Counted from the stretch's first letter, positions 1 to 5,789 are shown. The stretch is DNA of 6,474 nucleotides from Caldifarciminota bacterium (GCA_023128195.1 JAGMEL010000125.1:1-6474), one strand, 5' to 3'. The notes: generated by a model not told the origin, from the letters alone. Translations and numbers: made by a program.

Positions 1-2
1 TA

Positions 3-104
3 AAGAAATTCATTGAAGATAGTAATCAGGTAATATACCTGACCTCAGACAACCACACCCGCGATATTTTAAAAGCCTCCGGCGCCCGGATAACGACATT
101 ATGA
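3..104 (+). CDS. C-terminal end of an unidentified protein (5' end outside window)
   Basis: An open frame enters from the left edge and ends at TGA 102-104, giving 33 residues that finish in ...DNHTRDILKASGARITTL. The other two plus frames hit stops within the first 33 bases, so this is the only frame that can carry a gene through the edge. The hydrophobic stretch QVIYLTSD followed by a short helix resembles the last strand and helix of SbcC/RecF/YhaN-type AAA ATPases, where a 'QVIyfT' strand follows the Walker B region. That resemblance is from memory and rests on few residues. The hairpin at 136-171 follows 31 nt later and would suit the end of this transcript. The protein identity is a guess; that it is a gene end is fairly likely. 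Confidence 0.5.
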   Translation, partial: KKFIEDSNQVIYLTSDNHTRDILKASGARITTL

Positions 105-135
105 AAAAAGACTAGTTTAGTCTACAAAGATCCTT

Positions 136-171
136 ACTCTCTCATTCCGGTAATTCTCGGAATGAGAGAGT
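136..171 (+). terminator. Perfect 14-bp hairpin, probable transcription terminator of the upstream gene
   Basis: Bases 136-149 (ACTCTCTCATTCCG) are the exact reverse complement of 158-171, with an 8-nt loop at 150-157. It sits 31 nt after the stop of the left-edge gene and about 12 nt before the -35 of the putative Rsm22 promoter, where a terminator belongs. What follows is TTGAATTAAC rather than a run of T, so it is not a textbook Rho-independent terminator. It could instead be an mRNA 3'-end stabilising hairpin, or a copy of a palindromic repeat. Confidence 0.5.
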
Positions 172-183
172 TGAATTAACATC

Positions 184-211
184 TTGAAAAATAGTTTTTA
201 TGGTTTATACT
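184..211 (+). promoter_or_regulatory. Putative sigma-70-type promoter for the Rsm22-family gene
   Basis: TTGAAA at 184-189 and TATACT at 206-211 are separated by 16 nt, close to the consensus pair. Initiation 6-8 nt beyond the -10 would fall at about 217-219, only 2-4 nt before the ATG at 221, so the transcript would be essentially leaderless. A second, perfect TATAAT lies at 215-220 directly against the ATG, but it has no -35 at the right distance. Such boxes arise readily by chance in AT-rich DNA, so this is a moderate prediction. Confidence 0.4.
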
Positions 212-220
212 TAGTATAAT

Positions 221-1363
221 ATGAGATTACCTGCAGAAATCGAGCAGAGAGTTCTCGAATTAATCAACATGCCTGATCTAAACTGGAAATCTGCGCGTGT
301 CCATAACAAAAAAATCAATCGCATCAGAAACCAGATGTATAAACTCGCTGAGGACTTTGCTCAAACAATACCTTCTGCTGATCTATATTCTGATGCATAC
401 TTTGCCTACAATTTCCCCATGAATTTCGTAAAAGCAATGGTAATTGCAAAGGAAGTCAATTTTCTGTACCCACAACTCTTCAATAATAAAGATACAATTC
501 GTATTCTTGACATTGGCTGTGGTGAAGGAGCAGGAATGCTTGGTTTTTACTACGGCATAAAAAATTCAACAAAGTTTGTGCTTACTGGTATTGATACTTC
601 TACCCAGATGCTTAAGAAATGCAAAAATATGACGCATTCGCTGAAAAACAGGGATACCTGTATACGTATCAAATTACGTAGACAGGATGTATCACATGGT
701 CTTTTAAAAAAGAAAACGCACAAATATAATATTGTTATTTTTGCGAATTCACTTGCTGAGATGTTTACAGGTAATAATATCCCAGTGAAATTTATTGAAA
801 GAATTTTAAAAAGTACAGATGATGATGGAGTAATTATCATAATAGAACCCGCCACAAAGTATTTATCGCGCAGGCTCATGAATTTACGGAATGAGATAAT
901 ACGAAAGCATAAAGCTTATGTCCTCCTCCCCTGTTTTCATAAAAACGAATGTCCTCTTATGGATATCAGAAAACAAAAAGAATGGTGTCACCAGTCAATC
1001 TCATGGCATCCACCGGATTTCATGAAAATTCTTAATCAAGGACTGAACCGCGAGATTAACTATTTAAAATTTTCGTATCTTGTGATCTCTAAAAAAGAAC
1101 ATAAGAGAAATATCGATGAAAGTTTTCTTGTATTAAGTCATTTACTCAAGGAAAAAGGTAAAAAGAAATGCTTTCTGTGCACACCAACAGGTAGGGTTGA
1201 GTTAGTGCGACTCAATAAATTAAAAACTCAAGCAAACCGTGAATTTGACAGAATTTCAAAAGGAGATATTATTTCCTTTACAAATGTTGTACAGACAAAC
1301 CCACACTACTGGCAAATTACTGAAGATACACAAATAAGAATATTAGTCAGTAAAAATATTTAA
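221..1363 (+). CDS. Rsm22/METTL17-family methyltransferase-fold protein (ribosomal small-subunit associated)
   Basis: The 380-residue protein has a Rossmann methyltransferase core. Motif I is LDIGCGEGAG at 96-105, a post-I GID lies at 123-125, the strand NIVIFANSLAEM spans 170-181, and an IIIIEP strand ends at 210. The C-terminal part carries the Rsm22 signature. C238-x5-C244 lies in the context PCFHKNECPL, WCHQ contains C256, and CFLC holds C317 and C320 in a 'C-TPTGRVEL' context, followed by KGD near 347-349. In mitochondrial METTL17/Rsm22 the equivalent cysteines bind a 4Fe-4S cluster, and the protein acts in assembly of the small ribosomal subunit. Whether it methylates RNA is unsettled for the family. 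The ATG at 221 is the first possible start, because TAG lies in frame at 212-214. The N-terminal 'LP.EI..RVLELI' also matches how family members begin. There is no Shine-Dalgarno sequence. The gene is transcribed alone and converges with the leftward run. Confidence 0.85.
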   Translation: MRLPAEIEQRVLELINMPDLNWKSARVHNKKINRIRNQMYKLAEDFAQTIPSADLYSDAYFAYNFPMNFVKAMVIAKEVNFLYPQLFNNKDTIRILDIGCGEGAGMLGFYYGIKNSTKFVLTGIDTSTQMLKKCKNMTHSLKNRDTCIRIKLRRQDVSHGLLKKKTHKYNIVIFANSLAEMFTGNNIPVKFIERILKSTDDDGVIIIIEPATKYLSRRLMNLRNEIIRKHKAYVLLPCFHKNECPLMDIRKQKEWCHQSISWHPPDFMKILNQGLNREINYLKFSYLVISKKEHKRNIDESFLVLSHLLKEKGKKKCFLCTPTGRVELVRLNKLKTQANREFDRISKGDIISFTNVVQTNPHYWQITEDTQIRILVSKNI

Positions 1364-1373
1364 GCAAATTACC

Positions 1374-1407
1374 AGTTTTTTTTGATTAATTTTGTTAAAT
1401 AAAAACT
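1374..1407. terminator. AT-only imperfect hairpin between convergent genes
   Basis: Between the ends of the Rsm22 gene (1363) and the membrane-protein gene (1407), AGTTTTTTTTGA at 1374-1385 can pair with TTAAA-t-AAAAACT at 1395-1407. The pairing has one bulge and one G-U pair, and leaves a 9-nt loop. Convergent genes often share a bidirectional terminator here. The stem has almost no G-C pairs and no T-run follows it on either strand, so the call is weak. The 3' boundary just touches the stop codon of the leftward gene. Confidence 0.2.
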
Positions 1408-1967
1408 CAAGTAATACAGGTACGCATTTTTGCTCTTCGGGTTATTAATATCCTAAAAATATAATACAGGATGACCAGAATACAAAATGCTACGAGAAGC
1501 CATTTTATTAATGCACAGACAGAAGCTGTGAATATCATCGTTTCTGAAATATTGTTAATATTACTGAGTAGAATAATGTGTAGAGTATTTTCGCACCAGT
1601 CTAAAAAACCCGCAATAAGAGGTAGTGCAAAAATAATAATATGAAATTTTGTTGGCGATTTATCTGCTTTGATTGTCAACCGCGCAATAAAACTGGAGAA
1701 AAAAATCGCATATACAACAGGATATATGTAGTCAATCCAGAACGTATTCAGAAAATGTGTGACACCTGCAATACCCCATTGATTAATAATACTGACAAAA
1801 GTACTTTTAGTAAATGCAAATTGCAGTGCTATGATGCCTGGCGAACCAGGAGGTATGGCTCTACTATTTAGTATCATCAAAATTATCGTCAAAAGCAAAG
1901 TAATTGATGCTGAGAATACTACAACCTGGGTATTTGCTATTTTCCTATATAGTCTTTTTAATAGCAT
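1407..1967 (-). CDS. Four-helix integral membrane protein of unknown function
   Basis: The 186-residue protein has four hydrophobic segments: about 15-34, 72-97, 107-122 and 148-173. Positive residues flank both ends (KRLYRK near the N-terminus, RRAKMR at the C-terminus), which places both termini in the cytoplasm. After helix 1 comes PPGSPGIIALQFAFTKS, then a DYIYPVVYA start to helix 2, then a DWCEN motif at 123-127 that closes helix 3. This arrangement (a 'G-I-x-x-L-x-F-A' loop, an acidic residue opening helix 2, 'LLDxxEN' after helix 3) resembles a widespread uncharacterised membrane family that I recall without a name. Function is unknown. The ATG at 1965-1967 has only a distant GGAA upstream, so translation initiation looks weak. 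It is the last gene of the leftward run and is separated from its neighbour by about 150 nt holding only a gene remnant. Confidence 0.7.
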   Translation of the reverse strand: MLLKRLYRKIANTQVVVFSASITLLLTIILMILNSRAIPPGSPGIIALQFAFTKSTFVSIINQWGIAGVTHFLNTFWIDYIYPVVYAIFFSSFIARLTIKADKSPTKFHIIIFALPLIAGFLDWCENTLHIILLSNINNISETMIFTASVCALIKWLLVAFCILVILYYIFRILITRRAKMRTCIT

Positions 1968-2007
1968 AGATAATTATTCCAAAATTCTAAATATTTCCCT
2001 AAAATCA

Positions 2008-2118
2008 TTATCCTAAATAATTAAAATGGGTCATTTCATCTTTAATTTTAACATGACATCTATAAGGTTTCCCAATTTGAACTCTTGCAGTTTGTACTAT
2101 TTTATTTCTTGTATTCAT
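2008..2118 (-). pseudogene. Small ORF resembling the N-terminus of an NlpC/P60 peptidase, probably a remnant
   Basis: A 36-codon ORF begins with ATG 2 nt after the stop of the GNAT gene at 2121. It contains KIVQTARVQIGKPYR, then a KIKDEMTHFNYLG end. NlpC/P60 (C40) peptidases commonly start their catalytic domain with a helix like 'A..qIGkPY' followed by '...apn.FDCSs', where the Cys is the nucleophile. Here the matching position reads FNY, so the catalytic cysteine is absent and the frame stops at once. I looked for a continuation in the other frames downstream and found none. It could be a truncated, dead peptidase gene, a short independent peptide, or chance. The GNAT-adjacent placement suggests that a once complete gene followed in the operon. 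Confidence 0.35.
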
Positions 2119-2120
2119 TT

Positions 2121-2621
2121 CTATCGTTTTAATTTCAAGCAAAATCGCCATCTTTCATTCCCCTGTTTATCGCGCTTTATGCCGATTAAGTCAAATCCTG
2201 CGCCTTCATATAGACGTTTTGCCCATTCATTATAAGTATAAACACTTACTTGCAACTCTTCCCAGCCAAGTGCCCTTGCCCGCTCTATGAGCATGTGTAA
2301 CACTCTTTTTCCAATCCCTTTGGACCGCTTATCTTTCCCTCCAATTACAATAGGTAATGAATCTCTACACAAACCCGCATCACCTATTGGGAGCCATTTA
2401 TTTTTAGTCCTAATCTCTATTATGTAAAACTCACCCTTTTCTACAAAGAAGCGATACATTTTTTCAACAATCTTACAGTCGTATGGAGATACGCCTTTAC
2501 CTTCTGAAAAATACAGCACCTCAGGATCTTGATACCATGGGAGGGCAGTTTTTATATCTTCTGGAAGTTTAGCTGGACGTAATCGTAAATTCTTGTCTGT
2601 AAGATTCATATGTTCTTTCAC
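2121..2621 (-). CDS. GNAT-family N-acetyltransferase
   Basis: The 166-residue protein would transfer an acetyl group from acetyl-CoA to an amine; the substrate is unknown. It starts its domain with LRLRPAKLPEDI (12-23). The acetyl-CoA-binding motif A is KRSKGIGKRVLHMLI at 98-112, with the R/Q-x-x-G-x-G pattern at R99, G102 and G104. Motif B is NEWAKRLYEGAGF at 131-143, with Y138 in the position of the usual general-acid tyrosine. The ALPWYQDPEVLYFSEG segment and 'PIGD' are typical of one bacterial GNAT subgroup of single-domain proteins of this length. The longest frame begins at GTG (2619-2621). An ATG four codons later (2607-2609) is an equally plausible start, and neither has a strong ribosome-binding site. 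A decayed CGGC-gene fragment lies immediately upstream, and an NlpC/P60-like remnant lies 2 nt downstream. Confidence 0.85.
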   Translation of the reverse strand: MKEHMNLTDKNLRLRPAKLPEDIKTALPWYQDPEVLYFSEGKGVSPYDCKIVEKMYRFFVEKGEFYIIEIRTKNKWLPIGDAGLCRDSLPIVIGGKDKRSKGIGKRVLHMLIERARALGWEELQVSVYTYNEWAKRLYEGAGFDLIGIKRDKQGNERWRFCLKLKR

Positions 2622-2625
2622 TATT

Positions 2626-2700
2626 TTATGTACGCTCGGCGCATGTGTAATAACAATTGCAAATAATTATTCCTATTCTGAATATGAAGATAAAAATCAC
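2626..2700 (-). pseudogene. Fragment of a second, diverged CGGC-domain gene
   Basis: Read on the minus strand, this stretch encodes FRIGIIICNCYYTCAERT then a stop. The intact CGGC protein upstream begins VKIGIIICNRYHTCAGGKC. The two DNA segments match at roughly 37 of 47 aligned bases without gaps, by hand count. Many of the differences fall at third codon positions and are synonymous (for example GGG/GGA, ATC/ATT, ACG/ACA). This pattern points to an old paralogue that was under protein-level selection before being truncated, rather than a recent copying event. Similarity ends just after the third cysteine position, where the TAA at 2626-2628 stops the frame. A GTG at 2698-2700 opens the frame, but nothing suggests that it is translated. 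Confidence 0.65.
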
Positions 2701-2719
2701 ATATCGCAAAAATATTTAA

Positions 2720-3166
2720 TTAATCATATGCCAGGCGGGTCTTCTCATCAGCTAATGTAGGTTCAATTAATTCCTGCCATATTGGAGATTTCCACGTATC
2801 CAATGCAGTATGTGTAATATAGTACTTTTGAGGAATTGGATGAGTGCCGATAATAACTTCCATATTATATTTCTCCTGGATAAAATCACGAAATTGAGTA
2901 ATGCGTGGGCATGGTGGATAACCCACAATTAATCCGGTTGCTAAATGAATTACCTCAGCATTGTTTTTCTTCATTTCTGCAGGAGCATATTCAATATTGC
3001 CTCCAGGACAGCCATCGCATGTCGTGTATCCAACCAGTTGTACTTCTTTATCTTTGTATATGCTAAATGCACCATCCCTATTATATAATGACCTTAGGCA
3101 TTTGCCTCCGGCGCACGTGTGATAACGATTGCAGATAATAATCCCGATTTTGACAGTATTACTCAT
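2720..3166 (-). CDS. CGGC-domain protein (putative metal-binding, cysteine-rich)
   Basis: The 148-residue protein matches the CGGC domain family along its whole length. The opening strand KIGIIICNRYHTC (6-18) leads to C18-AGG-K-C23. The family signature TTCDGCPGG occupies 48-56 (C50, C53), IHLATGLIVGYPPCP spans 73-87 (C86), and IIGTHPIP lies at 105-112 (H109). Six conserved-looking cysteines and several histidines suggest metal or cluster binding; no enzymatic role is established for the family to my knowledge. No signal peptide is visible, so it should be cytoplasmic. The ATG at 3164-3166 is well supported by GGGAG (complement of 3173-3177) 6 nt upstream. It lies 77 nt below the aminotransferase stop, in the same direction. 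A broken paralogue follows it at 2626-2700. Confidence 0.88.
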   Translation of the reverse strand: MSNTVKIGIIICNRYHTCAGGKCLRSLYNRDGAFSIYKDKEVQLVGYTTCDGCPGGNIEYAPAEMKKNNAEVIHLATGLIVGYPPCPRITQFRDFIQEKYNMEVIIGTHPIPQKYYITHTALDTWKSPIWQELIEPTLADEKTRLAYD

Positions 3167-3243
3167 TTTTTTCTCCCTTTATTTACAAAACTTATTCAAG
3201 ATAACTACCTTATACTTATATATCCGTATGCATCCGCATTCAT

Positions 3244-4413
3244 CTACTTGAAATATTCATCCATTCTATCAAATGCCTTGTTTATCATATCTTCTGAAAC
3301 GCAGAATGATAATCTTAAATGTCCCTGACCAGTAGGACCAAAATCATTTCCCGGTGTTGTAGATACCTTTGCTTCTCTTAAAAGTTTTTCACAGAATGCC
3401 TTTGAGTCCTCACCCTGTTTTAATATTATCTTTGGAAACATTAGATACGAACCACCTGGTTTTTGATATTCAAAAATATGGCTGAGTTTATTCAACCGCT
3501 CGCACATTAAATTGCGTGCTCGTAAATACTTTTCTCTAAAATTTTTAACACAATCCTGCGGGCCTTTTAAAGCGCCCAGGGCTGCGTATTGAGAAATTAC
3601 CGGCGTGCAGATTGCAAAAGGAATATGTGCCTTATTGATCTGAGGAATTACTTCTTCATGGGCATGGAGATAACCAATTCGCCATCCGGTCATAGCATAT
3701 GTCTTTGTAAAGGTAAAGCAACTCACCACATTCTTTTGCATCTCAGGTATAGAACCAATACTAAAGTGTCTATGTCCATCATAAGTAAAATACTCATACG
3801 CCTCGTCAGTAATTACCATTAAATCATGTTCCAATGCAATCTCAGCTATTTGGCGAAGCTGCTCTTCACTAAAAACAGCACCGGTTGGGTTGCTTGGCGA
3901 GCAATACATAATCGCTTTTGTTTTCGCAGTCACAGCTTTTTTAATTGCCTCGATATCCAGAATAAATCCCTGTTCTTCAATAGTCGGAACAAAAACCGGT
4001 TTTCCTGAAGCAAGAACAACCTGATTAACATGAGTAGAATAGGTTGGCGAAGGAAGAATCACCTCATCACCGGGATCTATGCATGCCATTACTGCGGCTG
4101 CTAACCCTTCTATTGCGCCAACACTTACTATTACCTGCGAAATGTTGGTATCAATATTATTATCCCTTTTAAGTTTTTTGACAATCTCTTGTCTTAACTC
4201 TACTAATCCCAGACTGACAGAATAACCATCAACAACCCCTTTATTAATTGCCTCAATTGCTGCCTTACCAATATGCATAGGTGCACCTGAAGTAGGTTTT
4301 GCCCAGGACAGAAACGCGACATCTTCTATCTGTTGTGACAACCTGGTCATTTCATGAATTGCAGATTTTGGCATCTGCGATACCCTGTTTGACATTCTCT
4401 GAGCACGATTCAT
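3244..4413 (-). CDS. Pyridoxal-phosphate-dependent class I/II aminotransferase
   Basis: The 389-residue length is normal for fold-type I aminotransferases. PLP-site landmarks are in order. Y125 lies in PSPTYST, N175 in SPSNPTGAV, and D203 and Y206 in TDEAYE. The Schiff-base lysine K237 lies in TFTKTYAMTGWRIGY, with R245 following. R367 lies in HLRLSF, the residue that normally holds the substrate carboxylate. It should move an amino group between an amino acid and a 2-oxo acid; sequence alone does not fix the substrate, though aspartate, alanine or aromatic specificities are common for this subgroup. The usual N-terminal 'GEPDF.TP' segment is replaced by LSWAKPTSGAPMHI at 35-48, which may matter for specificity. 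The start is firm: AAGGAGG (complement of 4421-4427) sits 7 nt before the ATG at 4411-4413. It begins about 30 nt after the upstream GNAT gene, implying cotranscription. Confidence 0.92.
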   Translation of the reverse strand: MNRAQRMSNRVSQMPKSAIHEMTRLSQQIEDVAFLSWAKPTSGAPMHIGKAAIEAINKGVVDGYSVSLGLVELRQEIVKKLKRDNNIDTNISQVIVSVGAIEGLAAAVMACIDPGDEVILPSPTYSTHVNQVVLASGKPVFVPTIEEQGFILDIEAIKKAVTAKTKAIMYCSPSNPTGAVFSEEQLRQIAEIALEHDLMVITDEAYEYFTYDGHRHFSIGSIPEMQKNVVSCFTFTKTYAMTGWRIGYLHAHEEVIPQINKAHIPFAICTPVISQYAALGALKGPQDCVKNFREKYLRARNLMCERLNKLSHIFEYQKPGGSYLMFPKIILKQGEDSKAFCEKLLREAKVSTTPGNDFGPTGQGHLRLSFCVSEDMINKAFDRMDEYFK

Positions 4414-4443
4414 TATACTTCCTCCTTTTCAAAGTTTGTGAAT

Positions 4444-4902
4444 TTATTCCCCCTCACCCCCTGAAACAAGTTCAGGGCAGGCTTTACCTTCTCCCGCCAG
4501 GGGAGAGGGATTTAATCTATATTTAAAATCTCTTATATGCATACCGTAGATTTCATTGAAGCCAAACTTCTTATAGAATGCGCCTTTGTCTTTGTCAGTT
4601 ATCAAAACAATATCATAATATCCCTTAAAATAATCAATCGCACGTCTCATCAGATGCGAGCCAATGCCTTTGCCCTGATGTGTTTCTAAAACTTCAACCA
4701 AACTGATAAAGGCATGCATTGCTCCATCACTAATTGCTGTAAGAAAACCTACTAATTTACCATCTTCTCGTGCAGTGACAATTAAATCAGAACCATTTAT
4801 AAGTTTTTCTTTGATTTCTATTGATGGCGGCGATTTCCAACCGTGAAAAAATTTGTCAAGCTCACCTGGTTCAATATTATCATTTATTTTGTATTCAACC
4901 AT
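4444..4902 (-). CDS. GNAT-family N-acetyltransferase with repeat-derived C-terminus
   Basis: The 152-residue reading frame holds a compact GNAT domain in residues 1-130. Strand DLIVTAREDGKLVGFLTA runs from 39 to 56. Motif A is LETHQGKGIGSHLMRRAI at 72-89, with Q76, G79 and G81 in the R/Q-x-x-G-x-G acetyl-CoA loop. The closing motif is KGAFYKKFGF at 106-115, with Y110. Substrate is unknown. The last 22 residues (131-152, NPSPLAGEG...PELVSGGEGE) are not part of the fold: they are the translation of the palindromic repeat at 4449-4509. The natural C-terminus was probably near KYRL at 130. The ATG at 4900-4902 lies 2 nt after the PhzF stop, with no clear ribosome-binding site close by, so translation is probably coupled to phzF. 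The gene is unrelated in detail to the other GNAT at 2121-2621. Confidence 0.85.
   Translation of the reverse strand: MVEYKINDNIEPGELDKFFHGWKSPPSIEIKEKLINGSDLIVTAREDGKLVGFLTAISDGAMHAFISLVEVLETHQGKGIGSHLMRRAIDYFKGYYDIVLITDKDKGAFYKKFGFNEIYGMHIRDFKYRLNPSPLAGEGKACPELVSGGEGE
4449..4509. repeat. GC-rich palindromic (REP-like) element inside the end of a gene
   Basis: This block is visibly richer in G+C than its surroundings and contains two nested palindromes. CCCTGAA at 4459-4465 pairs with TTCAGGG at 4471-4477 (5-nt loop), and TCTCCC at 4490-4495 pairs with GGGAGA at 4501-4506 (5-nt loop). CCCTC at 4451-4455 can also pair with GAGGG at 4505-4509 to close the whole element. Read on the minus strand it gives SPLAGEG and PELVSGG, peptides I recall at the ends of many unrelated bacterial ORFs because such repeats are scattered in those genomes. 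Only one copy is in this window, so dispersal cannot be shown here. It could act as an mRNA hairpin between two operon genes. Confidence 0.7.
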
Positions 4903-4904
4903 TA

Positions 4905-5780
4905 CTATATTTCAAATTCCCCTTTTCCAACATAAACAGACTTTCCGCCAATCTTTATAATATATTTCTGATCTTTAATCTCGCCTTTCATAAGTATTTT
5001 TGATGGCCGACCCATTTCAATTCCCTGTTCGTTTTCGACTTCAAAAGATTGTCCAAAAACATTATGTTTTAATAAATATCCTGTTAAAGGTCCTGCTGCA
5101 GACCCGGTAGCCGCGTCCTCTATTATACCCAAATGTGGAGCAAAGAATCGGGTGTGGAGCTCAGCGCGTGGCTTCGTAGTTTCTCGTGTGAATAAATAAG
5201 GACCACAGGGTTTATTACCGAAGAATTTCTTCAACTCGTTCGCATTTCCTTCTGCACGTTGCACTGTAGAAAGGCTTTTAATCGGGATAATGAGCATTTT
5301 ATTCCCTGTTGACACCTCTTCAACTGGCAAACCATCTGAAATATCTTCTGAAGATAGGTTAATTAAACTGGCAATCTCTTTTTTATCTGTATACTGATCA
5401 AAGAATTCTGGTTCATTCTGGGTCATCCAGATGACGTCGTTCTTCTTTTCAAGTGGAATAATACCAACTTTTGTCTTCAACTTCAGTATATCTTTTTTTT
5501 CATGCCATATATCTAATATATTCATAATTGAAAATGCAGTACCCAGTGTTGGATGACCAGCAAAAGGTAATTCTATATTTATTGAAAATATCCTTATATC
5601 AAAATCTGCTAATGGATCACTGCTATTAAAAATAAATGTTGTTTCTGAATAATTTATTTCATTCGCAAACTTTTGCATTTGTTCAGATGTCAACCCATTG
5701 GCATTTGGGAATACTGCCAATTGATTACCTGAATAAGGTCTATCTGTGAAAACATCAATAAAAATACATTCTTTTTTCAC
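4905..5780 (-). CDS. PhzF-family isomerase/epimerase-like protein
   Basis: From the GTG at 5778-5780 this is a 291-residue protein with the two-lobed diaminopimelate-epimerase-like fold of PhzF. Using that start, the landmarks are FIDVFTDRPYSGNQLAVF (7-24), the catalytic glutamate E46 in INYSETTFIF, ELPFAGHPTLG at 70-80, EDAATGSAAGPL at 221-232, and QGIEMGRPS near 252-260. PhzF itself isomerises a phenazine precursor, but most members of this family have no known substrate, and no phenazine genes are nearby. The frame is open four codons further back to a TTG. Those codons are the Shine-Dalgarno GGGAGGAG itself, so GTG followed by AAA AAA is the better start and matches normal family N-termini. 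It lies 27 nt below the EF-G gene and 2 nt above a GNAT gene, so cotranscription is likely. Confidence 0.92.
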   Translation of the reverse strand: MKKECIFIDVFTDRPYSGNQLAVFPNANGLTSEQMQKFANEINYSETTFIFNSSDPLADFDIRIFSINIELPFAGHPTLGTAFSIMNILDIWHEKKDILKLKTKVGIIPLEKKNDVIWMTQNEPEFFDQYTDKKEIASLINLSSEDISDGLPVEEVSTGNKMLIIPIKSLSTVQRAEGNANELKKFFGNKPCGPYLFTRETTKPRAELHTRFFAPHLGIIEDAATGSAAGPLTGYLLKHNVFGQSFEVENEQGIEMGRPSKILMKGEIKDQKYIIKIGGKSVYVGKGEFEI

Positions 5781-5782
5781 AA

Positions 5783-5789
5783 CTCCTCC
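5783..5789 (-). promoter_or_regulatory. Shine-Dalgarno sequence that fixes the PhzF start
   Basis: On the minus strand GGAGGAG (complement of 5783-5789) lies just before GTG at 5778-5780, with a gap of 2-4 nt depending on which GGAG is taken as the core. It is among the strongest ribosome-binding sites in the window. Being inside the longest reading frame, it argues against the TTG at 5790-5792 as start. Confidence 0.7.

Noticed and set aside
215..220. Perfect TATAAT touching the Rsm22 start codon as its -10 box
   Set aside because: No -35 at a suitable distance, and transcription from it would begin inside the coding sequence; TATACT at 206-211 is a better fit.
550..879. Minus-strand 109-codon open frame
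   Set aside because: Antisense to the Rsm22 methyltransferase core, whose motifs are intact on the plus strand.
1641..2016. Two overlapping plus-strand open frames opposite the membrane-protein gene
   Set aside because: They lie antisense to a gene with clear membrane-helix structure, have no recognisable domains and no ribosome-binding sites; ordinary shadow frames.
3205..3243. Twelve-codon ORF (MNADAYGYISIR) directly after the aminotransferase stop
   Set aside because: Too short to judge, with no similarity I recognise and no ribosome-binding site; most likely chance.
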